From contig JASHPK010000017.1 in NCBI GenBank assembly GCA_030038095.1, positions 72,689 through 136,688 of the forward strand: 64,000 nucleotides of DNA. The letters run 5' to 3'. The notes below the pieces were generated by a model, which did no database searches, was not told the origin of the DNA, and saw only the letters and a program-made list of their open reading frames with translations. Below, in pieces: positions 42,694 through 51,296 of this stretch; within the stretch, counting starts at the first letter, position 1, and the number at the start of each line of letters is the position of its first letter. A program made the translations under genes and the position numbers. The DNA is from Thermoplasmata archaeon. Its GTDB lineage: Archaea > Thermoplasmatota > Thermoplasmata > Lutacidiplasmatales > UBA184.

Positions 42694-43869
42694 GTGGCCT
42701 CCGCCGCGTCGTCGGACGTCGCGCGTTCGGTCTATCTTTCGACCGCACTCGCGATGGTCTCCTACGCCCTCCTGATCGTCGTACTGCCCTTCCGCTTCGA
42801 GGCCCTCGGCCTGTCGATCGTCGAGTACGGGCTCGCGCTCGCGATCAGCGCCCTCGGCATGCTGCTGACCGAGAGCGTCTGGGGGGCGCTCGCCTTCCGC
42901 ATCGGCCGGCCGCGCACCCTGCTCGCCCTGGGGGGTGCGGTCGCGCTCGTGCTGGTCCTGCTCGGATTCTCGCGCACCTTCCCGGAGGTCGGGCTCGCGC
43001 TCGGCGCGTACGGGGCCCTCGTCGTCTTCCCGATCCCGCTGACCCGGTGGCTCGCGCTGACGGCGATGGGCCCCGGCACCGGCGGGCGCGGGACCGGTCG
43101 CTGGGTCGTCTCCTTCGGCATCGGGCTCGCGGTCGGTTCGGCCATCGGTCCCACGATCTACGCGATGTGGGGGTTCCTCCCGACCATCGCCGCCGCGCTC
43201 CTCGCCTTCCTCGTCTCGGTGGTCGTCATCGCGCGAGTACCGTGGGAGCGGGTCGATCTCCCGGCCCGGCCTCCCTCCCGAGGAGGGATCCGACCGATCC
43301 TGACCCGCCACTTCGCGCTCTGCGTCACGCTCGTCGCCCTCGCTTACGTCGCCTACACGTTGCCCACGAACTTCCTGCAGTACTACTCCGTCTCGGTCTT
43401 CCGCGGGACCGGCGCCGAGGCCGGCTACGTCATCGGCGCGTATCGGGGGGCGCAGATGATCGCGGGCTTCCTCCTCGGCGCGGTCGTCGACCGGCGGGGA
43501 CCGGCCCGGTCCGTCCCGTTCGGGTTCCTCCTGGTCGCGGCCGGAGCGATCGCCACGCTCTTCGCCTCCTCGTACGGCGAGATGGCCGCCGCGACGCTCC
43601 TCTTCGCCCTCGGCACGGGCTGGCTCTCCGCGGCCCTCCTCCCGCTCGCGCTCGAACCGGTCCCGAGGGCGCTGCAGGGAACCGCGATCGGTGCGGTCGG
43701 CTCGTTCGAGGACCTCGGGCTCCTTGTCGGACCGCTCGTCCTCTCGAGCGCGTACGCCGGCCTCGGCGCCGGGAGCCTCTTCGTCCTCGTCGCGGGGATC
43801 GCGTTGGCGGGAGCGGCCATCGCCGCCGCCGCCCGCGGGGCCGGCGTGATCGGGGCGAGCCTCGCTTAG
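42694..43869 (+). CDS. MFS transporter
   Basis: A 391-residue major facilitator with about 12 membrane helices. The loop between helices 2 and 3 reads GALAFRIGRPRTLLALGG, the usual MFS G-x-x-x-D/R-R-x-G-R-x-x pattern, and the matching loop in the second half is GAVVDRRGPARSVPFG. Start GTG 42694. The substrate cannot be told. The stop overlaps that of the convergent phosphatase gene by four bases (TTAG). Confidence 0.88.
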   Translation: MASAASSDVARSVYLSTALAMVSYALLIVVLPFRFEALGLSIVEYGLALAISALGMLLTESVWGALAFRIGRPRTLLALGGAVALVLVLLGFSRTFPEVGLALGAYGALVVFPIPLTRWLALTAMGPGTGGRGTGRWVVSFGIGLAVGSAIGPTIYAMWGFLPTIAAALLAFLVSVVVIARVPWERVDLPARPPSRGGIRPILTRHFALCVTLVALAYVAYTLPTNFLQYYSVSVFRGTGAEAGYVIGAYRGAQMIAGFLLGAVVDRRGPARSVPFGFLLVAAGAIATLFASSYGEMAAATLLFALGTGWLSAALLPLALEPVPRALQGTAIGAVGSFEDLGLLVGPLVLSSAYAGLGAGSLFVLVAGIALAGAAIAAAARGAGVIGASLA

Positions 43870-44675
43870 GGGATCGGGGTGGCGTCTCGGAGGAGCTGGA
43901 GCACGCCGTCGTGGAGCCGCCCGTTCGTCGAGAGGCTGTCGGGGGAGCGGATGGTCGGCCGACCCTCCCAATCGGTGAACCGACCGCCGGCCTCTTCCAG
44001 GATCGGGAGGAACGGGGCGTTGTCCCAGGGGGCTACGTGGGGGTCCAGCATGGCCTCGGCTCGCCCCGTGGCGACGAGCACGTGGCCGTAGCAGTCGCCC
44101 CAGCCTCGCTGAAAGCCGGAGGCCTCGATCAGGCGGCGGAACGGGATCCCCCGGCGCTCGACCGCACGGACCGAGGTGGTGAGCAGGAGTGCGTCCGAGA
44201 GTCGGTCGACCTCGGACACGTGCGCCGTTCGTCCGTTCCACCGGCAGCCCAGCCCTCGGGCGGCTTCGACCATATCCCCGAGCGCCGGAAGGAACGCCAC
44301 CCCCACGCTCGGATGCCTGTCCACCTCCACCCCGACCAGGACCCCGAACAGGGGAACGCCCCGCACGAACGACTTCGTCCCGTCGATCGGATCGATGATC
44401 CAGACGACCCGGGGGTCGCCCGGCCGGGCCCCGGATTCCTCCCCCAGGATCGAGTGGGTCGGGAACCGACGCAGGATGGTGTCGCGGATCCCCTCCTCCG
44501 AGGCTCGGTCGGCGGGGGTCACGGGCGAGCCGTCGGGCTTCGTTTCCACCGGGAACGCCCGGCCGAAGTACTCGAGCGCCCGACGCCCGCCCTCCCGGGC
44601 CGCCTCGATGGCGACCTGCAGCAACTCGGATCGTTCGGGAAGAGCGCCGGCTCCGGACCGGTCCGTGACCGCCAC
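43866..44675 (-). CDS. inositol-monophosphatase family phosphatase (histidinol-phosphatase-like)
   Basis: A 269-residue Mg-dependent phosphatase. Metal-site motifs are ILGEESG (about residue 76), WIIDPIDGTKSFVRG and the C-terminal APWDNAPFLPILEEAGG. The pattern and length fit the histidinol-phosphatase/inositol-phosphatase group; which substrate it uses is undecided. Start GTG 44675; no signal peptide. It lies between two transporters, MFS and LysE, in opposite directions. Confidence 0.9.
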   Translation of the reverse strand: MAVTDRSGAGALPERSELLQVAIEAAREGGRRALEYFGRAFPVETKPDGSPVTPADRASEEGIRDTILRRFPTHSILGEESGARPGDPRVVWIIDPIDGTKSFVRGVPLFGVLVGVEVDRHPSVGVAFLPALGDMVEAARGLGCRWNGRTAHVSEVDRLSDALLLTTSVRAVERRGIPFRRLIEASGFQRGWGDCYGHVLVATGRAEAMLDPHVAPWDNAPFLPILEEAGGRFTDWEGRPTIRSPDSLSTNGRLHDGVLQLLRDATPIP

Positions 44676-44870
44676 GAGGACCCCGGCCGTGGGAGCGCTC
44701 CCGCCATCTAACGATGACGCTCCGAGCGAGCGTCCCGAGGAGAGCGTTCAAATCCGCGGGGTCTATCCGCGAGGAATCGGGCGCGTCCCACCCCGCCGAT
44801 CCGGAGGATCGATGGGTCCGCCACGCATTCCTCCCGGGACGTCCCCGATTTCGAAACGGAGGGACTCCGA

Positions 44871-45449
44871 GTGACGCCCCCGCTCTACGCCCTCTTGGTG
44901 GGGATGTTGCTCGGCTTTTCCCTCACGATCCCGCCGGGTCCGATGAACGCCCTGATCGTAGCCCGATCGGTCCGGTCGGCCCGGGCCGGCACGCTCACGG
45001 GCCTCGGCGCGATGAGCGCCGACCTCGTCCTCGGAGCCCTCGTCTACGGACTTCGGACCGAGGTCGACCTCGGATCGTACTTTCGCCCCATCTGCGCCCT
45101 CGGCGCCCTGGCGATGGCGTTCCTGGGGTACCGGCTCATCGCCGGGGCGTCGCGGTCGGCCAGCGCCCCGCCGAAGGCCCTCGCGACCTTCTCGCAAGCG
45201 TTCGCCGTCGGGATCACGAACCCGCTCCAGATCCTCTGGTGGCTCACCGCCGGGCTCGCTTTCGCGTACCTGGGCGGGATCCTGCTGTTCCTCGGGATCT
45301 TCGTCGCGATCGCGGTCTGGATCCTCGCCTTCCCGCTCGCGGTGCACGCGGGAACCCGTCGCTTCCCCCGCGGGGAGCGCGGAATCACGATCGCGTCCGG
45401 GGCGATCCTGTTCGCGTTCGCCGGGTACTTCGTCTTCCTCGCGCTGTAG
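44871..45449 (+). CDS. LysE family amino acid exporter
   Basis: A 192-residue protein with about six membrane helices. The family motif LTIPPGPMNALIVARSV lies at residues 17-33, and AFAVGITNPLQILWWLTAG is the second signature. LysE/RhtB proteins export amino acids or related compounds; for a proteolytic organism this could relieve excess. Start GTG 44871. A hairpin at 45456-45475 separates it from the convergent msrA. Confidence 0.9.
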   Translation: MTPPLYALLVGMLLGFSLTIPPGPMNALIVARSVRSARAGTLTGLGAMSADLVLGALVYGLRTEVDLGSYFRPICALGALAMAFLGYRLIAGASRSASAPPKALATFSQAFAVGITNPLQILWWLTAGLAFAYLGGILLFLGIFVAIAVWILAFPLAVHAGTRRFPRGERGITIASGAILFAFAGYFVFLAL

Positions 45450-45455
45450 CGCGCG

Positions 45456-45475
45456 GGACCCCCGACCGGGGGCCC
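45456..45475. terminator. hairpin between convergent lysE-like and msrA genes
   Basis: ccccc / ggggg stem with a four-base loop, extended by gg / cc past one mismatch; it fills the 28-base gap between the two stop codons. Confidence 0.4.
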
Positions 45476-45477
45476 GG

Positions 45478-46050
45478 TCAACCGGTGCGGAGGCGCGCCG
45501 AGTACTGCTTGCGGAACTTGGCGACCTTCGGCGCAATGATCATCTGGCAGTACCCCCGTTCCGGATTTCGCTCGAAGTACCGACGGTGGTACTCTTCCGC
45601 CGGGAAGAACGAGGCGAACAGGGTCACCTCGGTGACGACGGGGTGGCGGTACACCTTCTCTCGCTCGATCTCCGAGATCACGGCCTCGGTCGTCGCCTTC
45701 TGCTCCGAGTTTCGATAGAAGACCCCCGAACGGTACTGCGTGCCGACGTCCGCTCCCTGACGGTCTCGCGTGGTGGGATCGTGGGTCGTGAAGAAGATCA
45801 CCAAGAGGTCGTGCAGCGAGACCTCCCTCGGGTCGAACTCGATCTGCACGGACTCGGCGTGGCCGGTCCGCCCGGTGCACACCTGCTCGTACGACGGATC
45901 CTTGACCGAACCCCCCGAGTAGCCGGGGAGGACCGATCGGACCCCCCGGAGCTCGGAGAAGACCGCCTCGGTGCACCAGAAGCAACCACCGGCGAGCGTG
46001 ATGGTCTCGAGGGCGGGAGGGGAGGCGGTCGGAGCCGAGGTTCCGCTCAT
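45478..46050 (-). CDS. msrA: peptide-methionine (S)-S-oxide reductase
   Basis: A 190-residue MsrA that reduces methionine-S-sulfoxide in oxidised proteins. The active site is GGCFWCTEAVF with the nucleophile Cys23 and Cys26; GYSGG, YEQVCTGRTGHAESVQIEFD and FYRNSEQKATTEA are all family segments. There is no fused MsrB. ATG 46050 has a TATA-like element about 26 bases upstream. Together with the universal stress and HtrA-like proteins it points to aerobic or oxidative exposure. Confidence 0.95.
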   Translation of the reverse strand: MSGTSAPTASPPALETITLAGGCFWCTEAVFSELRGVRSVLPGYSGGSVKDPSYEQVCTGRTGHAESVQIEFDPREVSLHDLLVIFFTTHDPTTRDRQGADVGTQYRSGVFYRNSEQKATTEAVISEIEREKVYRHPVVTEVTLFASFFPAEEYHRRYFERNPERGYCQMIIAPKVAKFRKQYSARLRTG

Positions 46051-46072
46051 GCCGAGGTCTCTAGCCGGGCGA

Positions 46073-46080
46073 GCTTATCC
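46073..46080 (-). promoter_or_regulatory. TATA-like element for msrA
   Basis: The minus strand reads ggataagc, about 26 bases before the msrA ATG. Confidence 0.5.
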
Positions 46081-46204
46081 CTTTCGGAAGGCTCGTGGGG
46101 CGAGCGGGCGGGGAAACCGCGGACGGAGTCGTCGGGACCCACGCCCGGGTTCCGATACCGCCTCCCGGAGGTCATCCCTCGTGCGCTAGGCTAATGTAGT
46201 CGTA

Positions 46205-46230
46205 TCGATATTCCGATATCGGAATACCGA
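46205..46230 (+). promoter_or_regulatory. palindromic operator upstream of the PadR-like gene
   Basis: tattccgatatcggaata (46209-46226) is a perfect 18-base palindrome; adding tcga-type flanks gives a 26-base near-palindrome with one mismatched pair. It ends three bases before ATG 46234, where a dimeric repressor would cover the transcription start. Autoregulation by the PadR-like protein, with control of the ABC exporter, is the natural reading. Confidence 0.75.
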
Positions 46231-46233
46231 GCC

Positions 46234-46635
46234 ATGTTGGGGATGCGAAGGAAGCGGGGTCTGCGCAACTGGGTGATCATCATCCTGCGCCGCCAGCCGA
46301 GGAACGGCGCGGAGATCATGGACGACATGGAGGTGATGACCCATGGCTGGTGGCGTCCTTCCCCCGGATCGGTCTATCCGCTCCTCGAGGAGATGGTCCG
46401 GGAGGGGAGCTTGAAGAAGCAGGACGACGGCCGTTACGCGCTCGCGAACGCGCGCATCCCCGATTGGAGCTGGCCCGGCATGGGCGCCCCCCATACCGTC
46501 GAGGATGTCGTCCGGGAGCTCTCGGGACTGACGGCCTACCTCGAGGATCTCAAGCGCACGCAGCCGAAGGTCACTGAACCGATCGGCAGCGAGCTGGACG
46601 CCGTGGTCGAACGACTGCGCAAACTGAGGAACTGA
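46234..46635 (+). CDS. PadR family transcriptional regulator
   Basis: A 133-residue winged-helix regulator of the PadR family. LRNWVIIILRRQPRNGAEIM leads the DNA-binding unit, RPSPGSVYPLLEEMVREG is the recognition-helix signature, and KKQDDGRYAL is the wing; a C-terminal helix (VEDVVRELSGLTAYLEDLKR) should make the dimer. The palindrome just upstream is its likely operator. The ABC exporter ATPase starts ten bases after the stop, so repressor and pump form one operon, as in PadR-controlled drug-efflux systems. Confidence 0.92.
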   Translation: MLGMRRKRGLRNWVIIILRRQPRNGAEIMDDMEVMTHGWWRPSPGSVYPLLEEMVREGSLKKQDDGRYALANARIPDWSWPGMGAPHTVEDVVRELSGLTAYLEDLKRTQPKVTEPIGSELDAVVERLRKLRN

Positions 46636-46645
46636 GGAGGATCTC

Positions 46646-47665
46646 ATGCCGACCAACGTCGCCATCGAAGTCGAAGGGCTGAAGAAGATCTACAACGGGA
46701 AGATCACCGCGGTCGACGACATCTCGTTCCAGGTGCGGCACGGGGAGACGTTCGGATTCCTGGGGCCGAACGGCGCCGGCAAGACCACGACGGTCTCGAT
46801 GCTGACCGCCGGACTTCGTCCGACCCACGGGAAGGCGATCGTCGACGGTCTCGACGTCAGCCACGATCCCGAGGAGGTCAAGCGACGCATCGGGGTCATC
46901 TTCCAGGAGTCGACGGCGGACGGGGATCTCACCGGGCGAGAGAACCTGGAGGTCGCGGCGGGATGCTTCGGGATCCCGGGGAGCGAGGGACGCTCCCGCG
47001 CGAAACTGCTCATCGACCAGATGCAGTTGAGCGATGCCGCGGACCGGCCCGCGAAGACCTACTCCGGCGGGATGCGGCGACGCCTCGAGCTCGCGGTCGG
47101 GCTCATCAACCGGCCCCGGATCCTCTTCCTCGACGAGCCGACGCTGGGGCTCGATCCCCAGGGGCGGGCCGGATTCTGGAGCTTCATCCGGAAGCTGCGA
47201 GAGGATGACGGACTCACGGTCTTCGTGACGACCCACTACCTCGACGAGGCGGACGAGATGTGCGATCGGATCGCGATCATCGATCACGGGAAGATCGTCG
47301 CGACCGGCACGCCCACCGAGCTCAAGGACCGGCTCGGCGGAGACGCGGTCAACCTCCGGATCCAGGACGGGGCCCCGGACCTCACGGGGCTCCTCTCGGG
47401 TCAGCCCGGGGTGCTCTCGGTCCAGAAGCAGGACGGGACCTACCGCGTGAAGTGCCAGAAGGGGGAGACGTTCGTCCCGCGGGCCGTCGCGGCCTGTACC
47501 GAGGCCGGCGCCGCGGTGCTCGGGGTCACCGTCAAGCGTCCGAGCCTCGATGAGGTGTTCCTCGAGTACACCGGCCGGGAGTTCCGAGAGGAGGAAGGCC
47601 CGACCGCGACCGACCGGGCGGTCATGCTGCAACGGGTCCAGGGCCAGCTGCGGGGGCGACGCTGA
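46646..47665 (+). CDS. ABC-2 exporter ATP-binding protein (DrrA-like)
   Basis: A 339-residue ATPase. Walker A is GFLGPNGAGKTTTVSML, the signature is YSGGMRRRLELA, Walker B is PRILFLDEPTLGLDP, and the switch His is VTTHYLDEAD. A C-terminal accessory region of about 100 residues, as in DrrA, follows. It powers the permease encoded next (start ATG overlaps this stop, TGATG), probably expelling a hydrophobic or toxic compound. gaggagg before the ATG is a clear ribosome binding site, expected for an internal operon gene. Confidence 0.93.
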   Translation: MPTNVAIEVEGLKKIYNGKITAVDDISFQVRHGETFGFLGPNGAGKTTTVSMLTAGLRPTHGKAIVDGLDVSHDPEEVKRRIGVIFQESTADGDLTGRENLEVAAGCFGIPGSEGRSRAKLLIDQMQLSDAADRPAKTYSGGMRRRLELAVGLINRPRILFLDEPTLGLDPQGRAGFWSFIRKLREDDGLTVFVTTHYLDEADEMCDRIAIIDHGKIVATGTPTELKDRLGGDAVNLRIQDGAPDLTGLLSGQPGVLSVQKQDGTYRVKCQKGETFVPRAVAACTEAGAAVLGVTVKRPSLDEVFLEYTGREFREEEGPTATDRAVMLQRVQGQLRGRR

Positions 47666-48528
47666 TGTTCCGCGAACTGGCCGCCCTCACCCGTCGCGAG
47701 TTCCTGAAGCTCGCCCGGAACCCCCAGGCGATCTTCACGTCGCTGATGCTGCCGCTGCTCTACCTCCTCCTGTTCGGTAACGGCTTCAGCTTCAACGTCG
47801 CGCAGTTCGTCAACCACGCGCTGCCGCCCCCGGAGCAGCAGCAGCAACTCTCCTTCCTGCTCGACCAGTACTTCCGCGGCGCGCCCAACTACTACTCGTA
47901 CTTCGCGGCGGGCATGGTCGGGTTCGTGACGGTGACCGCGACCCTCTTCATCGGGGCGAACGTGATCTTCGACAAGCTCTTCGGCGTGTTCAAGCGCACC
48001 CGCGGCACGCCCGCTCCGTCCGCGGCCGTCTTCGGCTCCCGCTTGATCGCGGGGTCGGCGCAGCCGATCCTGCTCGCGTTCTTCGTGATGGGCCTCGCGC
48101 TCGCCTTCGCCCACGTCTCAGGCCTCCATGGGCTCAGTGTGACGCTCCCGGTGGGTCCCGTCGGTGCGCTCCAGATCGTTGCCGCGATCGTGCTGCTCTC
48201 CGTGATGTTCGCGACGGTCTTCCTCACCTTCGGGGTCCTGATCGACGTCCCGCAGACGTACTTCGCCGCGGTGAACCTGATCAACCTGCCGGTCCTGCTC
48301 ACGTCCGACGCGCTCTACCCGTGGGGAACCATGCCCGCGTGGCTCCAGAACGTCTCGTCGTACAACCCGGTCTCGCTCGCGGTGAACGTCCTCCGCGAGG
48401 TGATGTTCGGGAGCGGCGCGTATCCGTACGGGCCCGGGGTCTACCTGCTCGGCCTCTTCGCCTGGGCGGCCGTGCTGGTGGGGATCGCCATCCTGCTCGT
48501 GCGGCGGGCCCTCCGGCCGCTCGAATGA
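47665..48528 (+). CDS. ABC-2 exporter permease (DrrB-like)
   Basis: A 287-residue membrane permease with about six helices. N-terminal LTRREFLKLARNPQAIFTSL, first helix SLMLPLLYLLLFGNGF, the mid-protein KLFGVFKRTRGTPAPSA (typical of ABC-2 type DrrB/NodJ proteins), and MPAWLQNVSSYNPVSLAVN near the end. It partners the ATPase just upstream. Substrate unknown. Confidence 0.91.
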   Translation: MFRELAALTRREFLKLARNPQAIFTSLMLPLLYLLLFGNGFSFNVAQFVNHALPPPEQQQQLSFLLDQYFRGAPNYYSYFAAGMVGFVTVTATLFIGANVIFDKLFGVFKRTRGTPAPSAAVFGSRLIAGSAQPILLAFFVMGLALAFAHVSGLHGLSVTLPVGPVGALQIVAAIVLLSVMFATVFLTFGVLIDVPQTYFAAVNLINLPVLLTSDALYPWGTMPAWLQNVSSYNPVSLAVNVLREVMFGSGAYPYGPGVYLLGLFAWAAVLVGIAILLVRRALRPLE

Positions 48529-48571
48529 GCGGACGACGCGCGCCTCGCCGGTCGGCTCGGGGCGACCGGGA

Positions 48572-49024
48572 CTACTTGCGGACGACGACCTGGATCTCGG
48601 TCCGAGCGTAGGCGCGCGGGTCCTTCCACGGGTCCCCGTCGTAGACCTCGCGGTAGTCGCCGATCGATCGGATATCGTGCTCCCGCTTGCGCCACCGCAG
48701 GAAGTCGTAGAGACCGTGGTAGACGATCCGCGGGGAGACCACCCGGGGATCGAAGACGACGCTCGCCACGGTCGCCGCCCGGAAGGTCTTCACCCGGACG
48801 CCAGCCCCGGAAGGGCCGCCTCCCTTCACCTCGATCGCCACCTCGAACGATCGCTCGTCCGGCTCCCGGAAGATCCACTTCCCCGTGCGCAGGTGCCTCG
48901 CGGCGGCCCACTTCGCCACCTTGAGGAAGTGCGCGTGGACGCTTCTATCGCTCCAGGCTCCCTTCCAGGCGATCGACGCGGCTCGGTACTTCGGGACTTT
49001 CTTGAACGCAAAGTCGACCGGCAT
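48572..49024 (-). CDS. GyrI-like small-molecule-binding protein
   Basis: A 150-residue protein with the GyrI/AraC effector-binding fold: VDFAFKKVPKYRAASIAWKG at the start, SFEVAIEVKG, VKTFRAATVASVVFDPRVVS and YREVYDGDPWKDPRAYARTE at the end. Such domains bind drugs or other small molecules, or inhibit gyrase. Its position next to a drug-exporter-like operon (converging 44 bases away) makes a xenobiotic-binding role likely. Start ATG 49024; longer starts extend into noncoding sequence. Confidence 0.82.
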   Translation of the reverse strand: MPVDFAFKKVPKYRAASIAWKGAWSDRSVHAHFLKVAKWAAARHLRTGKWIFREPDERSFEVAIEVKGGGPSGAGVRVKTFRAATVASVVFDPRVVSPRIVYHGLYDFLRWRKREHDIRSIGDYREVYDGDPWKDPRAYARTEIQVVVRK

Positions 49025-49119
49025 CGCAGAACCTCGGAGGAGGCAAGGAACCGGCCCAGTTAACGGGTCGCTAGGGGGAGGGGAGGTCTCGGCGATCCGG
49101 CGGGCGCGAGACTTCGTGC

Positions 49120-50073
49120 TCAGGCGCTGGAGGCGGGCGGGCTCTCCTGGAGCGGAACGCTCGCCGCGAGGGCGAAGCCCCGGCGCCGGAATCCGATCTC
49201 CACATCGGTCCCGACGGGGTACTTCGAGAGCGACTCGAGCAGCTGGCGGACGCTCCGGACCCCGAATGGGCCCACCCGGTCCAGGACATCCCCCGCCCGG
49301 AGCCCGGCCCGGTGCGAGGGGGAGCGAGGGACGACCTCGGCGACCAGGAGCCCCGAATCCGGCTCCAAGCCGTGCTGGCGGGCGAGGCCCTCGGTGAGGT
49401 CCGTGACCTTGACCCCGATCCACGGACGGACGATCCGACCCCGTTCGCGCAGCTCGTTCGCGATGCGCTGGGCCGCGTGGATCGGAATGGCGAAGCCGAC
49501 CCCCTGGGCGAACGGCACCATGGCGGTGTTGATCCCCACGACCTCTCCCGAGAGGTCCGCGAGCGGTCCGCCGCTGTTCCCCGGATTGATCGCGGCGTCC
49601 GTCTGGACCAGGCCCTCGAAGACGAAGTCGGAACCGGGCAGGGGGCGTCCGAGCGCGCTCACCACGCCCATCGAGACCGTGGGGCCCCCGGGCAGGCCGA
49701 GCGCGTTCCCGATGGCGAGCACGATCTGGCCCACCCGCAGCCCTTCCGAGTCCCCGAGACGGGCGGCCGCGAGATCGCGCGCGTCGACCCGGACGAGCGC
49801 GATGTCCGTCACCGCGTCCCCTCCCACGACCTCGCCCGGAAGGTCCCGCCCGTCCGAGAGGTGAACGTCGAGCCGCGTCGCTCCGTCGACGACGTGCTGG
49901 TTCGTGAGCAGGAATCCGCCCCGGTCGATGACCACGGCCGTGGCCTCGGCGGGCATCGAGAACGGGCCGATCCCGCGGCGTCGCGCCGGTCGCAGGGTCG
50001 ACACCGAGGCCACACTCGGACCGACCGTCCCAATCGCCGAGACGATCCGGCCCTCGAGGTCGGTGAGCGCCAT
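49120..50073 (-). CDS. HtrA/DegP-like serine protease with one PDZ domain
   Basis: A 317-residue trypsin-fold protease. Catalytic triad: His60 (LTNQHVVDG), Asp90 (AVTDIALVRVD) and Ser167 (INPGNSGGPLADL). The PDZ domain is at about residues 215-305 (RPWIGVKVTDLTEGL, VVPRSPSHRAGLRAGDVLD). Usual HtrA proteins have a signal peptide or anchor; here the N terminus (MALTDLEGRIVSAIGTVG) has none, so it probably acts in the cytoplasm in protein quality control. ATG 50073 is clear. Confidence 0.92.
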   Translation of the reverse strand: MALTDLEGRIVSAIGTVGPSVASVSTLRPARRRGIGPFSMPAEATAVVIDRGGFLLTNQHVVDGATRLDVHLSDGRDLPGEVVGGDAVTDIALVRVDARDLAAARLGDSEGLRVGQIVLAIGNALGLPGGPTVSMGVVSALGRPLPGSDFVFEGLVQTDAAINPGNSGGPLADLSGEVVGINTAMVPFAQGVGFAIPIHAAQRIANELRERGRIVRPWIGVKVTDLTEGLARQHGLEPDSGLLVAEVVPRSPSHRAGLRAGDVLDRVGPFGVRSVRQLLESLSKYPVGTDVEIGFRRRGFALAASVPLQESPPASSA

Positions 50074-50097
50074 CGTCGGGATTCCGGGGGTGAAGGG

Positions 50098-50178
50098 CTA
50101 GCCCCGGGGTCGGGGCAGCATCGGCTCCGGTCCCACCGGGGGCGCCGGAAACGGCTGCAGCGGGATCGGCGCGACCAT
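50098..50178 (-). CDS. possible 26-residue proline-rich peptide
   Basis: A tiny frame (MVAPIPLQPFPAPPVGPEPM, then a short basic end) starts four bases after the stop of the 84-residue gene and ends 25 bases before the HtrA start. It may simply be chance in GC-rich sequence; listed only because it fills the gap between two same-strand genes. Confidence 0.2.
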   Translation of the reverse strand: MVAPIPLQPFPAPPVGPEPMLPRPRG

Positions 50179-50182
50179 CGGA

Positions 50183-50437
50183 TCACTCCGAGAGAAGCTG
50201 CTCGAGCTTGGCGAACAGCTCGTCGACTTCCTTCTCCTTCTTACGACCGCCTTCCCAGCGGGCGTTGACGATCTGGACGAGGACCTCCGCGACCTTGTCC
50301 ATCCAGGGTCCCTCCTGGGCGTCGAATCGCTTCTTGATCTTCTCTCGGAGGAGTTCGTTGTACGCTCGGTACGCGGTCCACACCCACGGACCGTGGTGGG
50401 GTCCACGGCCTTCGCCTTCCCAATCGTTGTCGCTCAT
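50183..50437 (-). CDS. small charged helical protein (84 aa)
   Basis: An 84-residue soluble protein. After a His/Trp/Gly-rich start (GEGRGPHHGPWVWTAYRAY) it is one long amphipathic helix region: NELLREKIKKRFDAQEG and KVAEVLVQIVNARWEG, then KKEKEVDELFAKLEQLLSE. A coiled-coil dimer is likely. No family recognised. It may share a transcript with the HtrA-like protease gene, suggesting a link to protein quality control, but this rests only on position. Confidence 0.72.
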   Translation of the reverse strand: MSDNDWEGEGRGPHHGPWVWTAYRAYNELLREKIKKRFDAQEGPWMDKVAEVLVQIVNARWEGGRKKEKEVDELFAKLEQLLSE

Positions 50438-50594
50438 TGCTTGCTCTTCGGAACTCGAGGTTCCGTGATACCCATCTCCGGGTCGAGGATATTGACCGGG
50501 TCGGGGGAGAACCGGTCACGCGGATCGGGTCCCGGTCGCGCCGGCTCGGCCCGGGCTCGAAGCCGGTAGCAGCCTACTCGCGCGTAACCAACCC

Positions 50595-50601
50595 GCTAAA
50601 T
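50595..50601 (+). promoter_or_regulatory. TATA-like element for the 50626 regulator
   Basis: gctaaat, about 28 bases before ATG 50626; this spacing argues against the longer frame that opens at 50437. Confidence 0.5.
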
Positions 50602-50625
50602 CCCGCGCGGCCGCTCTTCTTGCCG

Positions 50626-51246
50626 ATGGCCATCGAGGACCGGGAGCGGAACCCTGCCGCCTCGAGCGGGGGGCTGGACGAGCGGGTGCTGTCGACGCTC
50701 CAGGGCCTCCAGGGGCGCATCGCGTTCAGCGGGCTCCGCCGCGCGCTCCGCGCGCACCCCGAATCGCTCTCCCGGGCCCTCCGACGGCTCGAGCGAGAAG
50801 GACTGATCGAGCGGGGCGCGGGCGGATACCGGGCCCTCGTGGCCCCGGGCCGGGACCGGTCCCTTTCGACGGAGCTGCGGACGGTCGCGACGATCGACCT
50901 ACCCCCGGGCGTGCCGGCCGAAGTCGTTCGCGGCCGTCTGTCGGGTCGATGGTTCGGTTCGCTCCGGTGGGTCGGTCTCGTCGATCGCCCCGGGGGCGGG
51001 CTCCTCTCCTGGTCGGGACGGGACGGGGTCGGATTCGTCCTGCTCGGGATCGACCACGGGGTCCTCCGCGTCCTCGTTCCCCGCGACTTCGAGGGGGACG
51101 ACCCGGCCGAGTCGGAGGACGCCGCGTACGAGCTCCTCGCCCACGCGGTCGAGGCTCTCCGGTTCTCCGGGGCTCCGCCGCCGAGGGCCGCCGCGCAGCT
51201 CTCGGCCGCACCGGGTCTCGATCCCGCGTGGGGCCTCGAGAACTGA
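50626..51246 (+). CDS. winged-helix transcriptional regulator
   Basis: A 206-residue protein. Residues about 23-75 are a winged helix: VLSTLQGLQGRIAFSGLRRA, HPESLSRALRRLEREGLI, and wing ERGAGGYRALVA. The C-terminal 130 residues form an alpha/beta domain with VATIDLPPGVPAEVVRGRL and VRWVGL-type strands and may sense a ligand. It directly precedes an ABC-2 transporter pair, which begins 51 bases after the stop with its own TATA-like element, and is a likely regulator of it. Confidence 0.8.
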   Translation: MAIEDRERNPAASSGGLDERVLSTLQGLQGRIAFSGLRRALRAHPESLSRALRRLEREGLIERGAGGYRALVAPGRDRSLSTELRTVATIDLPPGVPAEVVRGRLSGRWFGSLRWVGLVDRPGGGLLSWSGRDGVGFVLLGIDHGVLRVLVPRDFEGDDPAESEDAAYELLAHAVEALRFSGAPPPRAAAQLSAAPGLDPAWGLEN

Positions 51247-51262
51247 ACGGGCCGGCGCTCGA

Positions 51263-51270
51263 GCTAAAGA
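51263..51270 (+). promoter_or_regulatory. TATA-like element for the second ABC transporter
   Basis: gctaaaga about 31 bases before ATG 51297. Confidence 0.5.
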
Positions 51271-51296
51271 GCGACCCCCTCCATCGAGTCCTCACG

